This document shows, in pieces, positions 36,980 through 45,181 of a stretch of 64,000 nt of DNA. Each line of letters begins with the position of its first letter. Positions within the stretch are counted from its first letter, which is position 1. Made by a program: the position numbers and the translations under genes. The notes under the pieces were generated by a model. That model had not been told where the DNA came from and searched no databases. It saw only the letters and a list, made by a program, of their open reading frames with translations. Source of the stretch: Nannocystis sp. RBIL2 (GTDB lineage: Bacteria; Myxococcota_A; Polyangia; Nannocystales; Nannocystaceae); contig NZ_JAPNJW010000001.1 of the NCBI RefSeq assembly GCF_026626745.1, forward strand, positions 5,378,001 through 5,442,000, written 5' to 3'.

Positions 36980-38716
36980 TCACCAGCCGTCGGCGGCCCC
37001 GCCGACGCCGGCCCCGAGCGACGTCAGGGCCAGATCGGTCGCCACCACCGGCCCGCCCGGGGTCGCCGTCGGCGCCACGAACAGCAGCGGCAGGGAGCCC
37101 GCCCCGTGCGACGCCGCCGCCAGTCCGACATGTGTCAGCGGCTCCGCGAAGCAGTGCTCGGCGATCGCCGTCCAGCCCACCCCGTCGCTCGAGCCGAGCC
37201 CGCGCACGCAGGTCCCGTCGGCCGTCCGCTCGAGCCGCACGAACGCCGGCGACTCGCCCGTCAACCCCGACACGCCCGCGAACTCGAACGCCTCCGTGCC
37301 CGCCCCCGCCGCCTCGCGCAGCTGCACCCGCAGCGGATGCTCGTCGGCGGGCCGACAGATCGCCAGGTACGCCGCGTCGGCCGCGAGCCCCGCGCGGGCC
37401 GCCAGGCACGCCTTGGCCCACGGCTCGACGTGGCTGTTCGGCGCGGCGATCGCCGCAGTCCACACCACCTCGCCCGCCCCGGCCTCCACAGCGGCGAACA
37501 GCCCCTCGTCGCTGCTGTCCCACAGGTCGCCCGAGTCGACCGTCAGCGTCACGATCGCCGCCGACTCGCTCGCCGGCGCCTCGCAGACGTCGATGCATTC
37601 GAACGGCCAACCCTGCGGCCCCGCCGTGTTCGCCCATGGATCTTCGCCGCGGTTGATCTGGTTGGTGGCGATGTGATTCACCCCCGTCCCCGCCGCCGCC
37701 GCCCACGCGTCCTCGTCGTCGACCACCCACACGCGGCTGACCATCCCGGCCGACCGCACCGCATAGGCCACTGCCACGTCCCCGAACTCGAGGTTGTGCA
37801 CGATCGCCTCCGGATGCGTGAACAGATCCTGCGCGTCGCTCAGCCCCGGGGCGACGAAGGCCGCGCGGGCCCCGGCGTCGGCGCCGACGTAGGTCGCCAG
37901 CGGTCCCGACGGATCGGCGAGGTCACCGCCGGTGAGCATCACGATCACCCGCCCGCGCCAGCTCTCGAGATGCGGCCACGTGCACCCGCGGGTCGTCACC
38001 GCCTCCTGCAGCGTCGTCGCCCCGGGGCAGGCCGCCAGCAGCTCCGAAGGCCGCACCAGCGCGTCGGCGAACGCGGCCGCGAGCAGCGCGTCGAGGTCCT
38101 CCGGCTGGTGCCCGTCGCCGAACCCGTTTTTTAAGTCGATCCACACAGTGACGACCTCGTGCTCGGGCACCGCGCGGGCGAACGCGGCCACCTGGCCGAG
38201 GCACTGCGACAGGGTGCGACAGTGCGTGTCGTCGTCGATCACGTCGATGTGATAGACGAACCAATCGCCGGTCAGCGCCGACTCGAACGCCTTGCTCGTG
38301 AAGATGTCGAACTCGAGCGAGCGGATCCGGTGGTACACGAATTGGTCGAACAGCGCCTCGTGCCGCTGGAACGCGTTGTGCGACGATTTCTGCCGCACCT
38401 CGTGATAGCGCGGCCCGCTCGCCTCGTCCCCCGTGGTCGCGTCCTCCGTCGTCGCGTCCTCCGTCGTCGCGTCCGTCGTCGTCGTCGGCTCCGAGGTCGT
38501 CACTGTCGAGCTCGTCGAGGTCGTGCTCGTCGCGGTCGAGCTCGTCGGCTCGGCCGTCCCCGGGCTCGTGGTCCCCGGCGCCTCGCTCGTGGTCGGCGCC
38601 GCGCCCGTGGTCGTCGTGCTCGCGCCGGTCTCCGACTCGCTCCCGCCGGCCGTCGCTCCCGAGGCGCCGCCGCAGGCCGACAGGACGACAGGGAGGAACC
38701 ACGCGGGGCGGAGCAT
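36980..38716 (-). CDS. Lipoprotein with Ca2+-dependent phosphoinositide phospholipase C-like domain
   Basis: The signal MLRPAWFLPVVLSAC has a lipobox at Cys15, followed by a 75-residue Thr/Ser linker that contains ATTED repeats. The domain starts with YHEVRQKSSHNAFQRHEALFDQFVYHRIRSLEFD in pieces typical of the PLC-C1 family (catalytic His in SSHN and the LEFDI metal site), then VTVWIDLKNGF and RVIVMLTGG. A C-terminal beta-rich domain with Cys pairs looks lectin-like. Probably a surface phosphodiesterase acting on lipids. ATG 38716 is preferred over TTG 38752. It is divergent to ku. Confidence 0.82.
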   Translation of the reverse strand: MLRPAWFLPVVLSACGGASGATAGGSESETGASTTTTGAAPTTSEAPGTTSPGTAEPTSSTATSTTSTSSTVTTSEPTTTTDATTEDATTEDATTGDEASGPRYHEVRQKSSHNAFQRHEALFDQFVYHRIRSLEFDIFTSKAFESALTGDWFVYHIDVIDDDTHCRTLSQCLGQVAAFARAVPEHEVVTVWIDLKNGFGDGHQPEDLDALLAAAFADALVRPSELLAACPGATTLQEAVTTRGCTWPHLESWRGRVIVMLTGGDLADPSGPLATYVGADAGARAAFVAPGLSDAQDLFTHPEAIVHNLEFGDVAVAYAVRSAGMVSRVWVVDDEDAWAAAAGTGVNHIATNQINRGEDPWANTAGPQGWPFECIDVCEAPASESAAIVTLTVDSGDLWDSSDEGLFAAVEAGAGEVVWTAAIAAPNSHVEPWAKACLAARAGLAADAAYLAICRPADEHPLRVQLREAAGAGTEAFEFAGVSGLTGESPAFVRLERTADGTCVRGLGSSDGVGWTAIAEHCFAEPLTHVGLAAASHGAGSLPLLFVAPTATPGGPVVATDLALTSLGAGVGGAADGW

Positions 38717-38758
38717 GCTGCGAGCTGACCGCCACCGGGTCGCCTGTGTCAAGCCGAC

Positions 38759-38774
38759 CTGTCCCCCGGGACAT
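38759..38774. repeat. Single perfect 16-bp dyad in the PLC/ku divergent region
   Basis: ctgtcccccgggacat lies 43 bp upstream of the lipoprotein start, in a promoter region rather than a gene end, so at least this copy is badly placed for a terminator. Confidence 0.88.
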
Positions 38775-39007
38775 CTCCGTCCTGTCGCGAGGCCCTGGCC
38801 TCGCCGCCGCGTCCGCGACCGCCGCGCGGCCTGCAGGGCCCGCGGGCGTGATCACCGCCCTGGGGCCGAGGGCCCTGCCGCCGCGCTGAGCCTGCTCTCG
38901 TCGGCATCTCCCGGACTCGCCGCGAACGCGAGCGTTCGTCGGGCCTCGGCCGCATCTGACAGGCCGGGCGGCTTGACAGCGCGGCCTCGCGCGCTAACAA
39001 GCCCGGC

Positions 39008-39946
39008 ATGGCGGCCAGAGCAATTTGGGAAGGAACCATCGGCTTCGGTCTCGTGCAGATCCCCGTCGGGCTGTACTCCGCTGAATCGCGGGACGAGCTC
39101 AATTTCGACCTGCTCGACAAGCGCGACATGTCGCCCGTCGGTTATCAGCGGTACAACCGCGAGACCGGCGAGCCGGTCGATTGGGACGACATCGTCAAGG
39201 GCTACGCCGTCAAGAAGGGCGAGTACGTGATCCTCGAGAACGAGGACTTCAAGCGCGCCAACGTCAAGGCGACCCAGACTGTCGACATCGTCCAGTTCAC
39301 CGACGCCGAGGCGATCGACCCGACCTACTTCGAGAAGCCGTACTACCTGGTGCCCGGCAAGCGCGGCGCCAAGCCGTACGTGCTGCTGCGCGAGGCGCTG
39401 CGCAAGTCGGGCAAGGTCGGCATCGCCCGGGTCGTCATCCGCACCCGCGAGAGCCTGGCGGCGGTGATGGTCAAGGACGACGCCCTCGTGCTCGAGCTGC
39501 TGCGCTACAGCCACGAGCTGCACTCGCTCGCCGACTACGACCTGCCGACCGGCAAGGACGCCCCGAAGATCTCGGCGCCCGAGCTCAAGATGGCCGAGCG
39601 GCTGATCGACGAGATGACCGCCGAGTTCAAGCCGGAGGAGTTCAAGGACACCTACCGCGACGAGCTCCTGGCCTTCATCAAGCGCAAGTGGAAGGGCGAG
39701 GAGGTCGAGGAGGTCGACGTCGAGGCCGAGGCGCCGGCGACCAACGTGGTCGACATGATGGCGCTGCTCAAGAAGAGCCTCCAGGGCGGCGGCAAGGCCT
39801 CCGCCGAGGCGGCCGACAAGCAGAAGAACAAGCCGAAGCGCACGGCGGCCCGTAACCCGCGCCCGGCGAAGGCCAAGAAGGCCTCCGCCACCAACCGCAA
39901 GAAGACGGCCAAGCGGGCCAAGACGTCCCGCCGAAAGGCGGCCTGA
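39008..39946 (+). CDS. ku: Ku DNA-end-binding protein
   Basis: Bacterial Ku core: IWEGTIGFGLVQIPVGLYSA at the start, GYAVKKGEYVILENEDF, YFEKPYYLVPGK and the ring-forming segment with ELKMAERLIDEM. It ends with a Lys/Ala/Arg-rich tail of about 55 residues, as in many Ku proteins that thread along DNA. It binds double-strand ends and recruits LigD for non-homologous end joining. The stop overlaps the ligD start by one base (TGATG), so the pair is coupled. Confidence 0.97.
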   Translation: MAARAIWEGTIGFGLVQIPVGLYSAESRDELNFDLLDKRDMSPVGYQRYNRETGEPVDWDDIVKGYAVKKGEYVILENEDFKRANVKATQTVDIVQFTDAEAIDPTYFEKPYYLVPGKRGAKPYVLLREALRKSGKVGIARVVIRTRESLAAVMVKDDALVLELLRYSHELHSLADYDLPTGKDAPKISAPELKMAERLIDEMTAEFKPEEFKDTYRDELLAFIKRKWKGEEVEEVDVEAEAPATNVVDMMALLKKSLQGGGKASAEAADKQKNKPKRTAARNPRPAKAKKASATNRKKTAKRAKTSRRKAA

Positions 39947-42801
39947 TGTCGCTCGCGCGCTACCATCGGAAGCGCGACTTCGCCGTCACTCCGGAGCCGC
40001 GCGGGAAGTCGCCCAGGAGCCGCGCGCAGGGCGAGTTCATCATCCACAAGCACGCCGCGCGGCGCCTTCACTACGACATCCGCCTCGAGATCGACGGCGT
40101 GCTCAAGAGCTGGGCCTGCCCCAAGGGCCCGAGCCTCGACCCGCACGACAAGCGGCTCGCGGTCCATGTCGAGGACCACCCGCTCGAGTACGGTGAATTC
40201 GAGGGCACCATCCCGCAGGGCGAGTACGGCGGCGGCTCCGTGGTCCTGTGGGATCGCGGCCGCTGGTACCCCGAGGGCGACGCGCGCGCCGACTACCGCG
40301 CCGGCAAGCTCAAGTTCCGCTTCGACGGCCACAAGCTGCAGGGCTCCTACACCCTGGTGCGCATGCACGGCCGCCGCGACGACGACCACGACAACTGGCT
40401 GCTGATCAAGGAGGACGACGAGGAGGCCAGCGACGACGGCGAGGCCCTCGTGCGCGACCGACCCGAGAGCGTCGTCAGCGGCCGCACGGTCGAGGAGATC
40501 GCCGCCGGCGAGCCGGGCAAGAAGAAGCCGCGCAAGACGACCAACAAGACGGCCGCGGACAAGCCGAGCAACAAGTCGATCCGAGGCGCCGGCGGCAACA
40601 AGCCGGCCAAGCGCGACGCCGCCAACGCTGCAGTCAAGGCTGTCGCCAAGAAGCCCGCGACCAAGAAGAAGAAGTCGGCCGCGAAGAAATCCGAAGAGCC
40701 CGCGCGCCTGCCCACGGCGAAGAAGGCGACCAAGAAGAAGTCGGCCGCGAAGAAATCCGACGAGCCCGCGCGCCCGCCGACGGCGAAGAAGACCGCCAAA
40801 AAAGCAGCGAGCAAGAAGACCGCCGCCAAGAAGACCGCGGCCAAGAAGGCCGCGAAGAAGACCACCAAGCGGCCGCGCGCGGCCAAGAAGAAGTCCGCCA
40901 AGAAGCGCGCCGCCTCGGGAAAAAAATCACCCGAGCGCCCGCTCCCCGAGCGCGTCGCCCCGCAGCTGGCCACTCTGATCGAAAAACTCCCGGCCGGCGA
41001 GGCGTGGTGCCACGAGATCAAGTTCGACGGCTACCGCTTGCTCGCGCGCCTCGAAGATGGCGACGTCCGCCTCATCACCCGCGGCGAGCAGGACTGGACC
41101 GAGCGGCTCGCCCCGCTCGCCAAATCGCTGCAGAAGCGGCTCGGCGAGCACCAGGCCCTGGTCGACGGCGAGCTGGTTCACGTCGACGAGGACGGCCTGA
41201 CCCGCTTCGGCCCGCTGCAGGCAGCGCTGGCGGCCGAGCGCCCCGGCGAGCTCGTGTTCTACGCGTTCGACCTGCTGTGGCTCGACGGCAACGACCTGCG
41301 CGCGCTGCCGCTGCTCGAGCGCAAGCAGCTGCTCTCCGCGTTACTCCCGCCCGAGGACGCCCCCGGGCGCGTGCGCCTGTCCGAGCACATCGTCGGCGGC
41401 GGCGAGGAGCTGCTCGCGCGCGCCTGCTCGCTCGGCCTCGAGGGCATCCTGGCCAAGCGCGCCGACGCTCCGTACAGGAGCGGCCGCACCCGCGACTGGC
41501 TGAAGATCAAGTGCGGTCGCCGCCAGGAGGTCGTCGTCGGCGGCTACGCGACCGCGCGCAGCGGCCCGCGGGCCCTCGGCGCCCTGCTGGTCGGCGTGTT
41601 CGACGACGACGGCAAGCTGCAATACGCCGGCAAGGTCGGCACCGGCTTCGACTTCGCCGAGGCGGCGCGCCTCAAGAAGTTGCTGGCAGACAAGGACACC
41701 TCGCGCTCCCCGTTCGCCGGTCGTCTGCCCACCGGCCTCGGCGACGTCCAATTCGTCCGCCCCGAGGTCGTGGTCGAGGTCCGCTTCGGCGAGTGGACCC
41801 GCGACGACCGGATCCGCCACGCCGTCTACGAGGGGGTGCGCGAGGACAAGCGGCCGAAGCAGGTCCACCGCGAGGCCCCGGCCCCGACCCCCGAAAGCAC
41901 CGGCGGCCTCGAGGTCCTCGGCGTCCCGCTGTCGAACCCGGGGCGCGTGCTGTGGCCGGACGACGGCATCACCAAGCGCGACCTCGCCGAGTACTACGAG
42001 AAGATCGCCGAGTGGATCCTCCCGCAGGTCGCCGACCGTCCGCTCAGCCTGGTGCGCTGCCCCGACGGCATCGGCAAGCCGTGCTTCTTCCAGCGCCACA
42101 TGAAGCACGACCTGCCCGACGGCATCCAGGCGATCGACCTCGACGACGACGACGAGCCGGCCTACGTCTACGTCCGCGACGCCCGCGGCCTGATCGGCCT
42201 GTCCCAGATCGGCGCGCTCGAGCTGCACGCCTGGGGCGCCACAGTCGCCGACCCAGACGCCCCCGACCGCATGGTCCTCGACCTCGACCCCGCCGAGGAT
42301 GTCCCGTGGGACATGGTCAAAGGCGCAGCCGTGGCCATGCGCGAGCGCCTCGCCCAGCTCGACCTCGACAGCTTCTTAAAAACCACCGGCGGCAAGGGGC
42401 TGCACGTGGTCGTCCCGCTGACCGCGGGTCGCCAGAGCTGGGCCGAGGTCAAGGCGTTCTCCCGCGCGATCGCCCACGAGTTCAGCCTCGCCGACCCCGA
42501 GCACTTCGTCGACGTCGCCTCCAAGCACAAGCGCCGCGGCAAGATCTACGTCGATTACCTCCGCAACGACCGCAAGGCCACCAGCGTCGCCGCCTACTCG
42601 CCGCGGGCCCGCCCCGGCGCCTCGGTGTCCGTCCCGCTGCGCTGGAACGAGCTGGCCGGCCTGACCACGCCCCAGGCCTACGACCTCGAGAGCACCGTCG
42701 CCCGCCTCGCCAAGCTGCACCGCGACCCCTGGCGCGAGCTGGCGCGCGTGCGTCAGGTGCTCACCGCCGCCCGCCTCAAGGCGGTCGCTGCCAAGGTGTG
42801 A
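39946..42801 (+). CDS. ligD: ATP-dependent DNA ligase D (PE-ligase-polymerase order)
   Basis: Three enzyme domains in the order seen in Pseudomonas. The 3'-phosphoesterase covers residues 10-150 (HKHAARRLHYDIRLE, HPLEYGEFEGTIP). After a 140-residue Lys/Ala-rich linker (about 185-325), the ligase has the adenylated Lys near 358 in EIKFDGYR, and DGEL and EGILAKR follow. The polymerase/primase runs from about 665 (VLWPDDGITK), with the Asp pair in DLDPAEDVPWD near 775, KHKRRGKIYVDYLRN and the catalytic His region. Works with Ku on broken ends. The linker is unusual: it reads like a histone H1 tail. Confidence 0.97.
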   Translation: MSLARYHRKRDFAVTPEPRGKSPRSRAQGEFIIHKHAARRLHYDIRLEIDGVLKSWACPKGPSLDPHDKRLAVHVEDHPLEYGEFEGTIPQGEYGGGSVVLWDRGRWYPEGDARADYRAGKLKFRFDGHKLQGSYTLVRMHGRRDDDHDNWLLIKEDDEEASDDGEALVRDRPESVVSGRTVEEIAAGEPGKKKPRKTTNKTAADKPSNKSIRGAGGNKPAKRDAANAAVKAVAKKPATKKKKSAAKKSEEPARLPTAKKATKKKSAAKKSDEPARPPTAKKTAKKAASKKTAAKKTAAKKAAKKTTKRPRAAKKKSAKKRAASGKKSPERPLPERVAPQLATLIEKLPAGEAWCHEIKFDGYRLLARLEDGDVRLITRGEQDWTERLAPLAKSLQKRLGEHQALVDGELVHVDEDGLTRFGPLQAALAAERPGELVFYAFDLLWLDGNDLRALPLLERKQLLSALLPPEDAPGRVRLSEHIVGGGEELLARACSLGLEGILAKRADAPYRSGRTRDWLKIKCGRRQEVVVGGYATARSGPRALGALLVGVFDDDGKLQYAGKVGTGFDFAEAARLKKLLADKDTSRSPFAGRLPTGLGDVQFVRPEVVVEVRFGEWTRDDRIRHAVYEGVREDKRPKQVHREAPAPTPESTGGLEVLGVPLSNPGRVLWPDDGITKRDLAEYYEKIAEWILPQVADRPLSLVRCPDGIGKPCFFQRHMKHDLPDGIQAIDLDDDDEPAYVYVRDARGLIGLSQIGALELHAWGATVADPDAPDRMVLDLDPAEDVPWDMVKGAAVAMRERLAQLDLDSFLKTTGGKGLHVVVPLTAGRQSWAEVKAFSRAIAHEFSLADPEHFVDVASKHKRRGKIYVDYLRNDRKATSVAAYSPRARPGASVSVPLRWNELAGLTTPQAYDLESTVARLAKLHRDPWRELARVRQVLTAARLKAVAAKV
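40675..40806 (+). repeat. Two 66-bp tandem repeats in the ligD linker
   Basis: tcggccgcgaagaaatccga begins at 40675 and again at 40741. The two 66-bp units encode KKSAAKKS(E/D)EPAR(L/P)PTAKKA/T in frame. More diffuse AAKKT repeats follow to about 40920. Slippage-type expansion of a basic, low-complexity tail. Confidence 0.85.
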
Positions 42802-42807
42802 GCGCAA

Positions 42808-42837
42808 AAAAACTCCGGGACATGTCCCGAAGAACAT
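42808..42837. repeat. Chained dyads at the ligD/PHA convergent end
   Basis: A half-decayed unit (42808-42823, ending ccgggacat) is followed by atgtcccgaagaacat (42822-42837) at the 14-bp period. It fills the 54 bp between two convergent stops. Confidence 0.87.
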
Positions 42838-42855
42838 TGTCCATTGTCCGCCGCG

Positions 42856-43158
42856 CTATCGCAGCAGGCGATCGAGCTCGTCCTGGATCTTGCCCTCGAC
42901 GGCGCCCCGGAACCCGCGCAGCACCAGCGGCAGGTCGATCTCCACGCGCACGCTGGTGTCATCGACGCTGACCGTCCCCGAGGTCCCGCGCGCCGCGCCG
43001 CGCGGCGTGTCGAAGTTCAATTGATCGCCCCTCCAGTGCCAGCGGATCCCCAGCTTCGCCTCCATGCTGAGGGCCAGGGACTCGGTCTTCTGCCGCGCCA
43101 TCGCCTTCCCCAGGGCGTTTGAACGGCGGATGCTGATGTTGGCCATGACCTGCAGCAT
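42856..43158 (-). CDS. Polyhydroxyalkanoic acid system family small protein
   Basis: A 100-residue protein with ISIRRSNALGKAMARQKTESLA at the N-terminus, a central WHWRGDQLNF strand pair and a C-terminal VRVEIDLPLVLRGFRGAVEGKIQDELDRLL. This matches the PHA_gran_rgn / polyhydroxyalkanoic acid system family, whose function is not settled. Neighbouring PHA genes are absent. ATG 43158 has ggagg with 9-bp spacing. Confidence 0.75.
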   Translation of the reverse strand: MLQVMANISIRRSNALGKAMARQKTESLALSMEAKLGIRWHWRGDQLNFDTPRGAARGTSGTVSVDDTSVRVEIDLPLVLRGFRGAVEGKIQDELDRLLR

Positions 43159-43411
43159 GACTCGAGACCTCCGCTCGACCACCGCGGATCCCCGTCACGC
43201 TCCGCCCCACTCCGACGCGTCTCACACTGCTCTGCGGCCCGCCTGAACCTGCGTCGCGCGACCGCTTTGCGCCGTCCGCGCCCGCAGCACGGCCGTCCGC
43301 ACGCGCGTGCGAACGCCAGCGCGCCCGCGCAGGCCCGGTCGCGCCTGCGGATGCGCGCCCTCGCCCCGCGCTCCCCGGCGGCGGCGCGGGCGTGGTAGAA
43401 GGCGCCCCGTC

Positions 43412-44683
43412 ATGCGCCTCGCTGTCCCGAAGTTCCAGTTCCGCTTCGTGCCCTCGCTCGGCCACGTCATCCACCCCGGCAACTTCCATCCGGTCGGTGT
43501 TCAGCGCTCGGCCGAGGCGCTGGTCGACCGCGCCGCCGCCAGCGGCCTGTCGCGCGGGGGCGGCGAGCCCGGCGCCTGGCTGGTGATCGGCGGCTCGGGC
43601 GGCTTCGGCAGCGCCGCGCGTGTGGTCTTGGGGACATGTCTCGGAGCACATACGCTGAACGTCTCCTATGACCCCGCGCCGCAGCCCGAGAGCTCCAACA
43701 AGCTGCGCAAGATCGGCTCGCCCGGGTTCCACCGCACTCTGGCGATCGAGCGGCGCCTGCGGGCCCGCGGGACGGTGCACCGCACCGTCCTCGGCGACGC
43801 GTTCGACCCGGCCGTGCTGGCGGCCGCGATCCAGGAGATCCGCGAGCACTTCGGCGGCAAGCTGCACGGCCTGGTGTGGGCGCTGGCGGCCCCGCGGGCG
43901 ACCGACCCACGCACCGGCAAGCCGGTCCAGAGCGCCCTCAGGCCGCTCGGCAAGCCGGCCACGGTGCGCACCTTCAGCGGCCGCGGCGAGACGCCCGAGG
44001 ACGCGCCGAAGCTGGTCGAGCTCGAGCTGCCGCCGGGCAGCCCCGAGGAGGCCGTGGCCACCCAGTTCGTCATGGGCGGGCGGATCGTCGAGCAGTGGAT
44101 CGAGGCGCTGCTGCAGCAGGACCTGCTGGCGCCGGGCTTCACGCTGGCGACCATCTCGTACCGCGGCAACCCGCTCAACGCCGCCGTCTACCGCAACGGC
44201 TTGATCGGCCTCGCCAAGGCCGACCTCGAGTTCTACACCCGGGCCATCGACGCGGTCCTGCGCGCGCGCGTGAACGGCCGCGCCGTCGCGGTCGAAGGCC
44301 CCGCGGTCGTCACCGAGGCGTCCGGCGGGATCCCCGGAGTCCCCTATTACATGGCCCTCGTCCGCGACGTCCTCGGCGACCGCTTCGAGGACCCGCTCGC
44401 CTCCATGCTCCGCCTGTTCCGCGACAAGCTGCCTGCAGGCGGCGAGCCCGTGGTCGACGCCGAGGGCCTGGTCCGTCTCGACGACGTCGAGCTCGACGAG
44501 GCCGTCCAATCCGAGCTCTCGCGGCGCTTCTTCGCCGGCAAGCCCGGCGACCCGTTCGACCCCGAGCTCTACCAGAGCTTCATGGACGAGTACGCCCGCA
44601 CCCGCGGCTTCTCCATCCCCGGCGTCGACTACACCGCCGAGTTCGACACCGACGAGGTCTGCCGCGCCGAGCCGGCTGCCTGA
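43412..44683 (+). CDS. fabV: Trans-2-enoyl-CoA / enoyl-ACP reductase, FabV-Ter family
   Basis: FabV-type features: a dinucleotide loop GGSGGFGSAARVVLG, DAFDPAVLAAAIQEI, an LHGLVWALAAP stretch, ALRPLGKP, VMGGRIVEQWIEAL and the catalytic Tyr-x8-Lys in YRNGLIGLAK. The NADH-binding AGA-like region is LGTCLGAHTLNVSYD. It reduces the enoyl intermediate of fatty-acid synthesis or short-chain enoyl-CoAs. It is more diverged from the common FabV, especially at the N-terminus. A dyad pair lies in the cofactor loop region (43622-43651), and a long chain follows the stop. Confidence 0.85.
   Translation: MRLAVPKFQFRFVPSLGHVIHPGNFHPVGVQRSAEALVDRAAASGLSRGGGEPGAWLVIGGSGGFGSAARVVLGTCLGAHTLNVSYDPAPQPESSNKLRKIGSPGFHRTLAIERRLRARGTVHRTVLGDAFDPAVLAAAIQEIREHFGGKLHGLVWALAAPRATDPRTGKPVQSALRPLGKPATVRTFSGRGETPEDAPKLVELELPPGSPEEAVATQFVMGGRIVEQWIEALLQQDLLAPGFTLATISYRGNPLNAAVYRNGLIGLAKADLEFYTRAIDAVLRARVNGRAVAVEGPAVVTEASGGIPGVPYYMALVRDVLGDRFEDPLASMLRLFRDKLPAGGEPVVDAEGLVRLDDVELDEAVQSELSRRFFAGKPGDPFDPELYQSFMDEYARTRGFSIPGVDYTAEFDTDEVCRAEPAA
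43622..43651. repeat. Chained dyads inside the FabV cofactor-binding segment
   Basis: gtggtcttggggacat (43622-43637) and atgtctcggagcacat (43636-43651) show the 14-bp period. They encode VVLGTCLGAHT. By my recall of FabV proteins there is no length change here, so the motif seems to have arisen by base substitution within existing codons rather than by insertion. Confidence 0.75.
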
Positions 44684-44828
44684 TCGGGCATGCTCCAAAA
44701 AACATGCCCGCAAGGGCATGTTGAATAGGGCATGTTCGTCGGGGCATGTCCTGTCGAACCGCTGGCCGCAGTCGGACCTGCGGCCGGCGACGAAATGCAT
44801 GTCCTTCGGTGCATGTCTTCCCTGCACG
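44676..44828. repeat. Longest dyad chain in the window, after fabV
   Basis: Units begin at 44676, 44690, 44704, 44718, 44732 and (decayed) 44746, all exactly 14 bp apart: for example atgctccaaaaaacat, atgcccgcaagggcat, atgttgaatagggcat and atgttcgtcggggcat. The first includes the fabV stop codon. A further copy, atgtccttcggtgcat, is at 44799-44814 with a partial neighbour. Many units show ATGCCC/GGGCAT in place of ATGTCC/GGACAT. Confidence 0.9.
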
Positions 44829-45181
44829 CCCGTGGCTGCACGCCACGCACGGGCGCGGACATGCTCCTCGCACCGCTGCTGATCCACATTCCTCTCCTTC
44901 GCGTCGCGGCCGAATCCTCTGCTCGCGACGAGTCGCCCGTGGAAGAGATTTCACGAGCATGCGGGGGCACGTCCTCTTCTTCGCGCGGCCGAACCTCTGC
45001 TCACGGCGTGAGCGCGCGGGGCACGTTTTCGTCTTCGCGTAGGCAGCAGGTCCGGCGCCAGCCGCCCCGGGAGCGCCCCGCGCCGGCTCTTACCGCGGCG
45101 CCGCTCTGCTCACGTCGCTGTCGCGAGCGCCTCCGCGGGCCCGGGTTCCCTGCGCGCGAGATCGCGTAGACTCGGCCTCGC
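44829..45181. other. Intergenic region between fabV and the RlmI-like gene
   Basis: Beyond the dyad chain this 350-bp stretch has a degenerate direct repeat of roughly cgcggccgaa(t)cctctgctc(g/a)cg at about 44909 and 44980 and a third, weaker one near 45100. No gene or clear promoter was identified. Confidence 0.4.

Noticed and set aside
34453..37656. A 1067-codon plus-strand reading frame across the AAA/TPR and lipoprotein genes.
   Set aside because: It is antisense to two well-supported genes, is made of Arg/Gln/His-rich sequence, and has no family features; it reflects high GC.
39008..42801. Ku-LigD as a novel system.
   Set aside because: It is the standard bacterial end-joining pair; only the LigD linker is unusual.
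44676..44828. A CRISPR-like array because of regular repeat units with variable centres.
   Set aside because: The period is only 14 bp, the variable part is 4 bp, and no cas genes are present.
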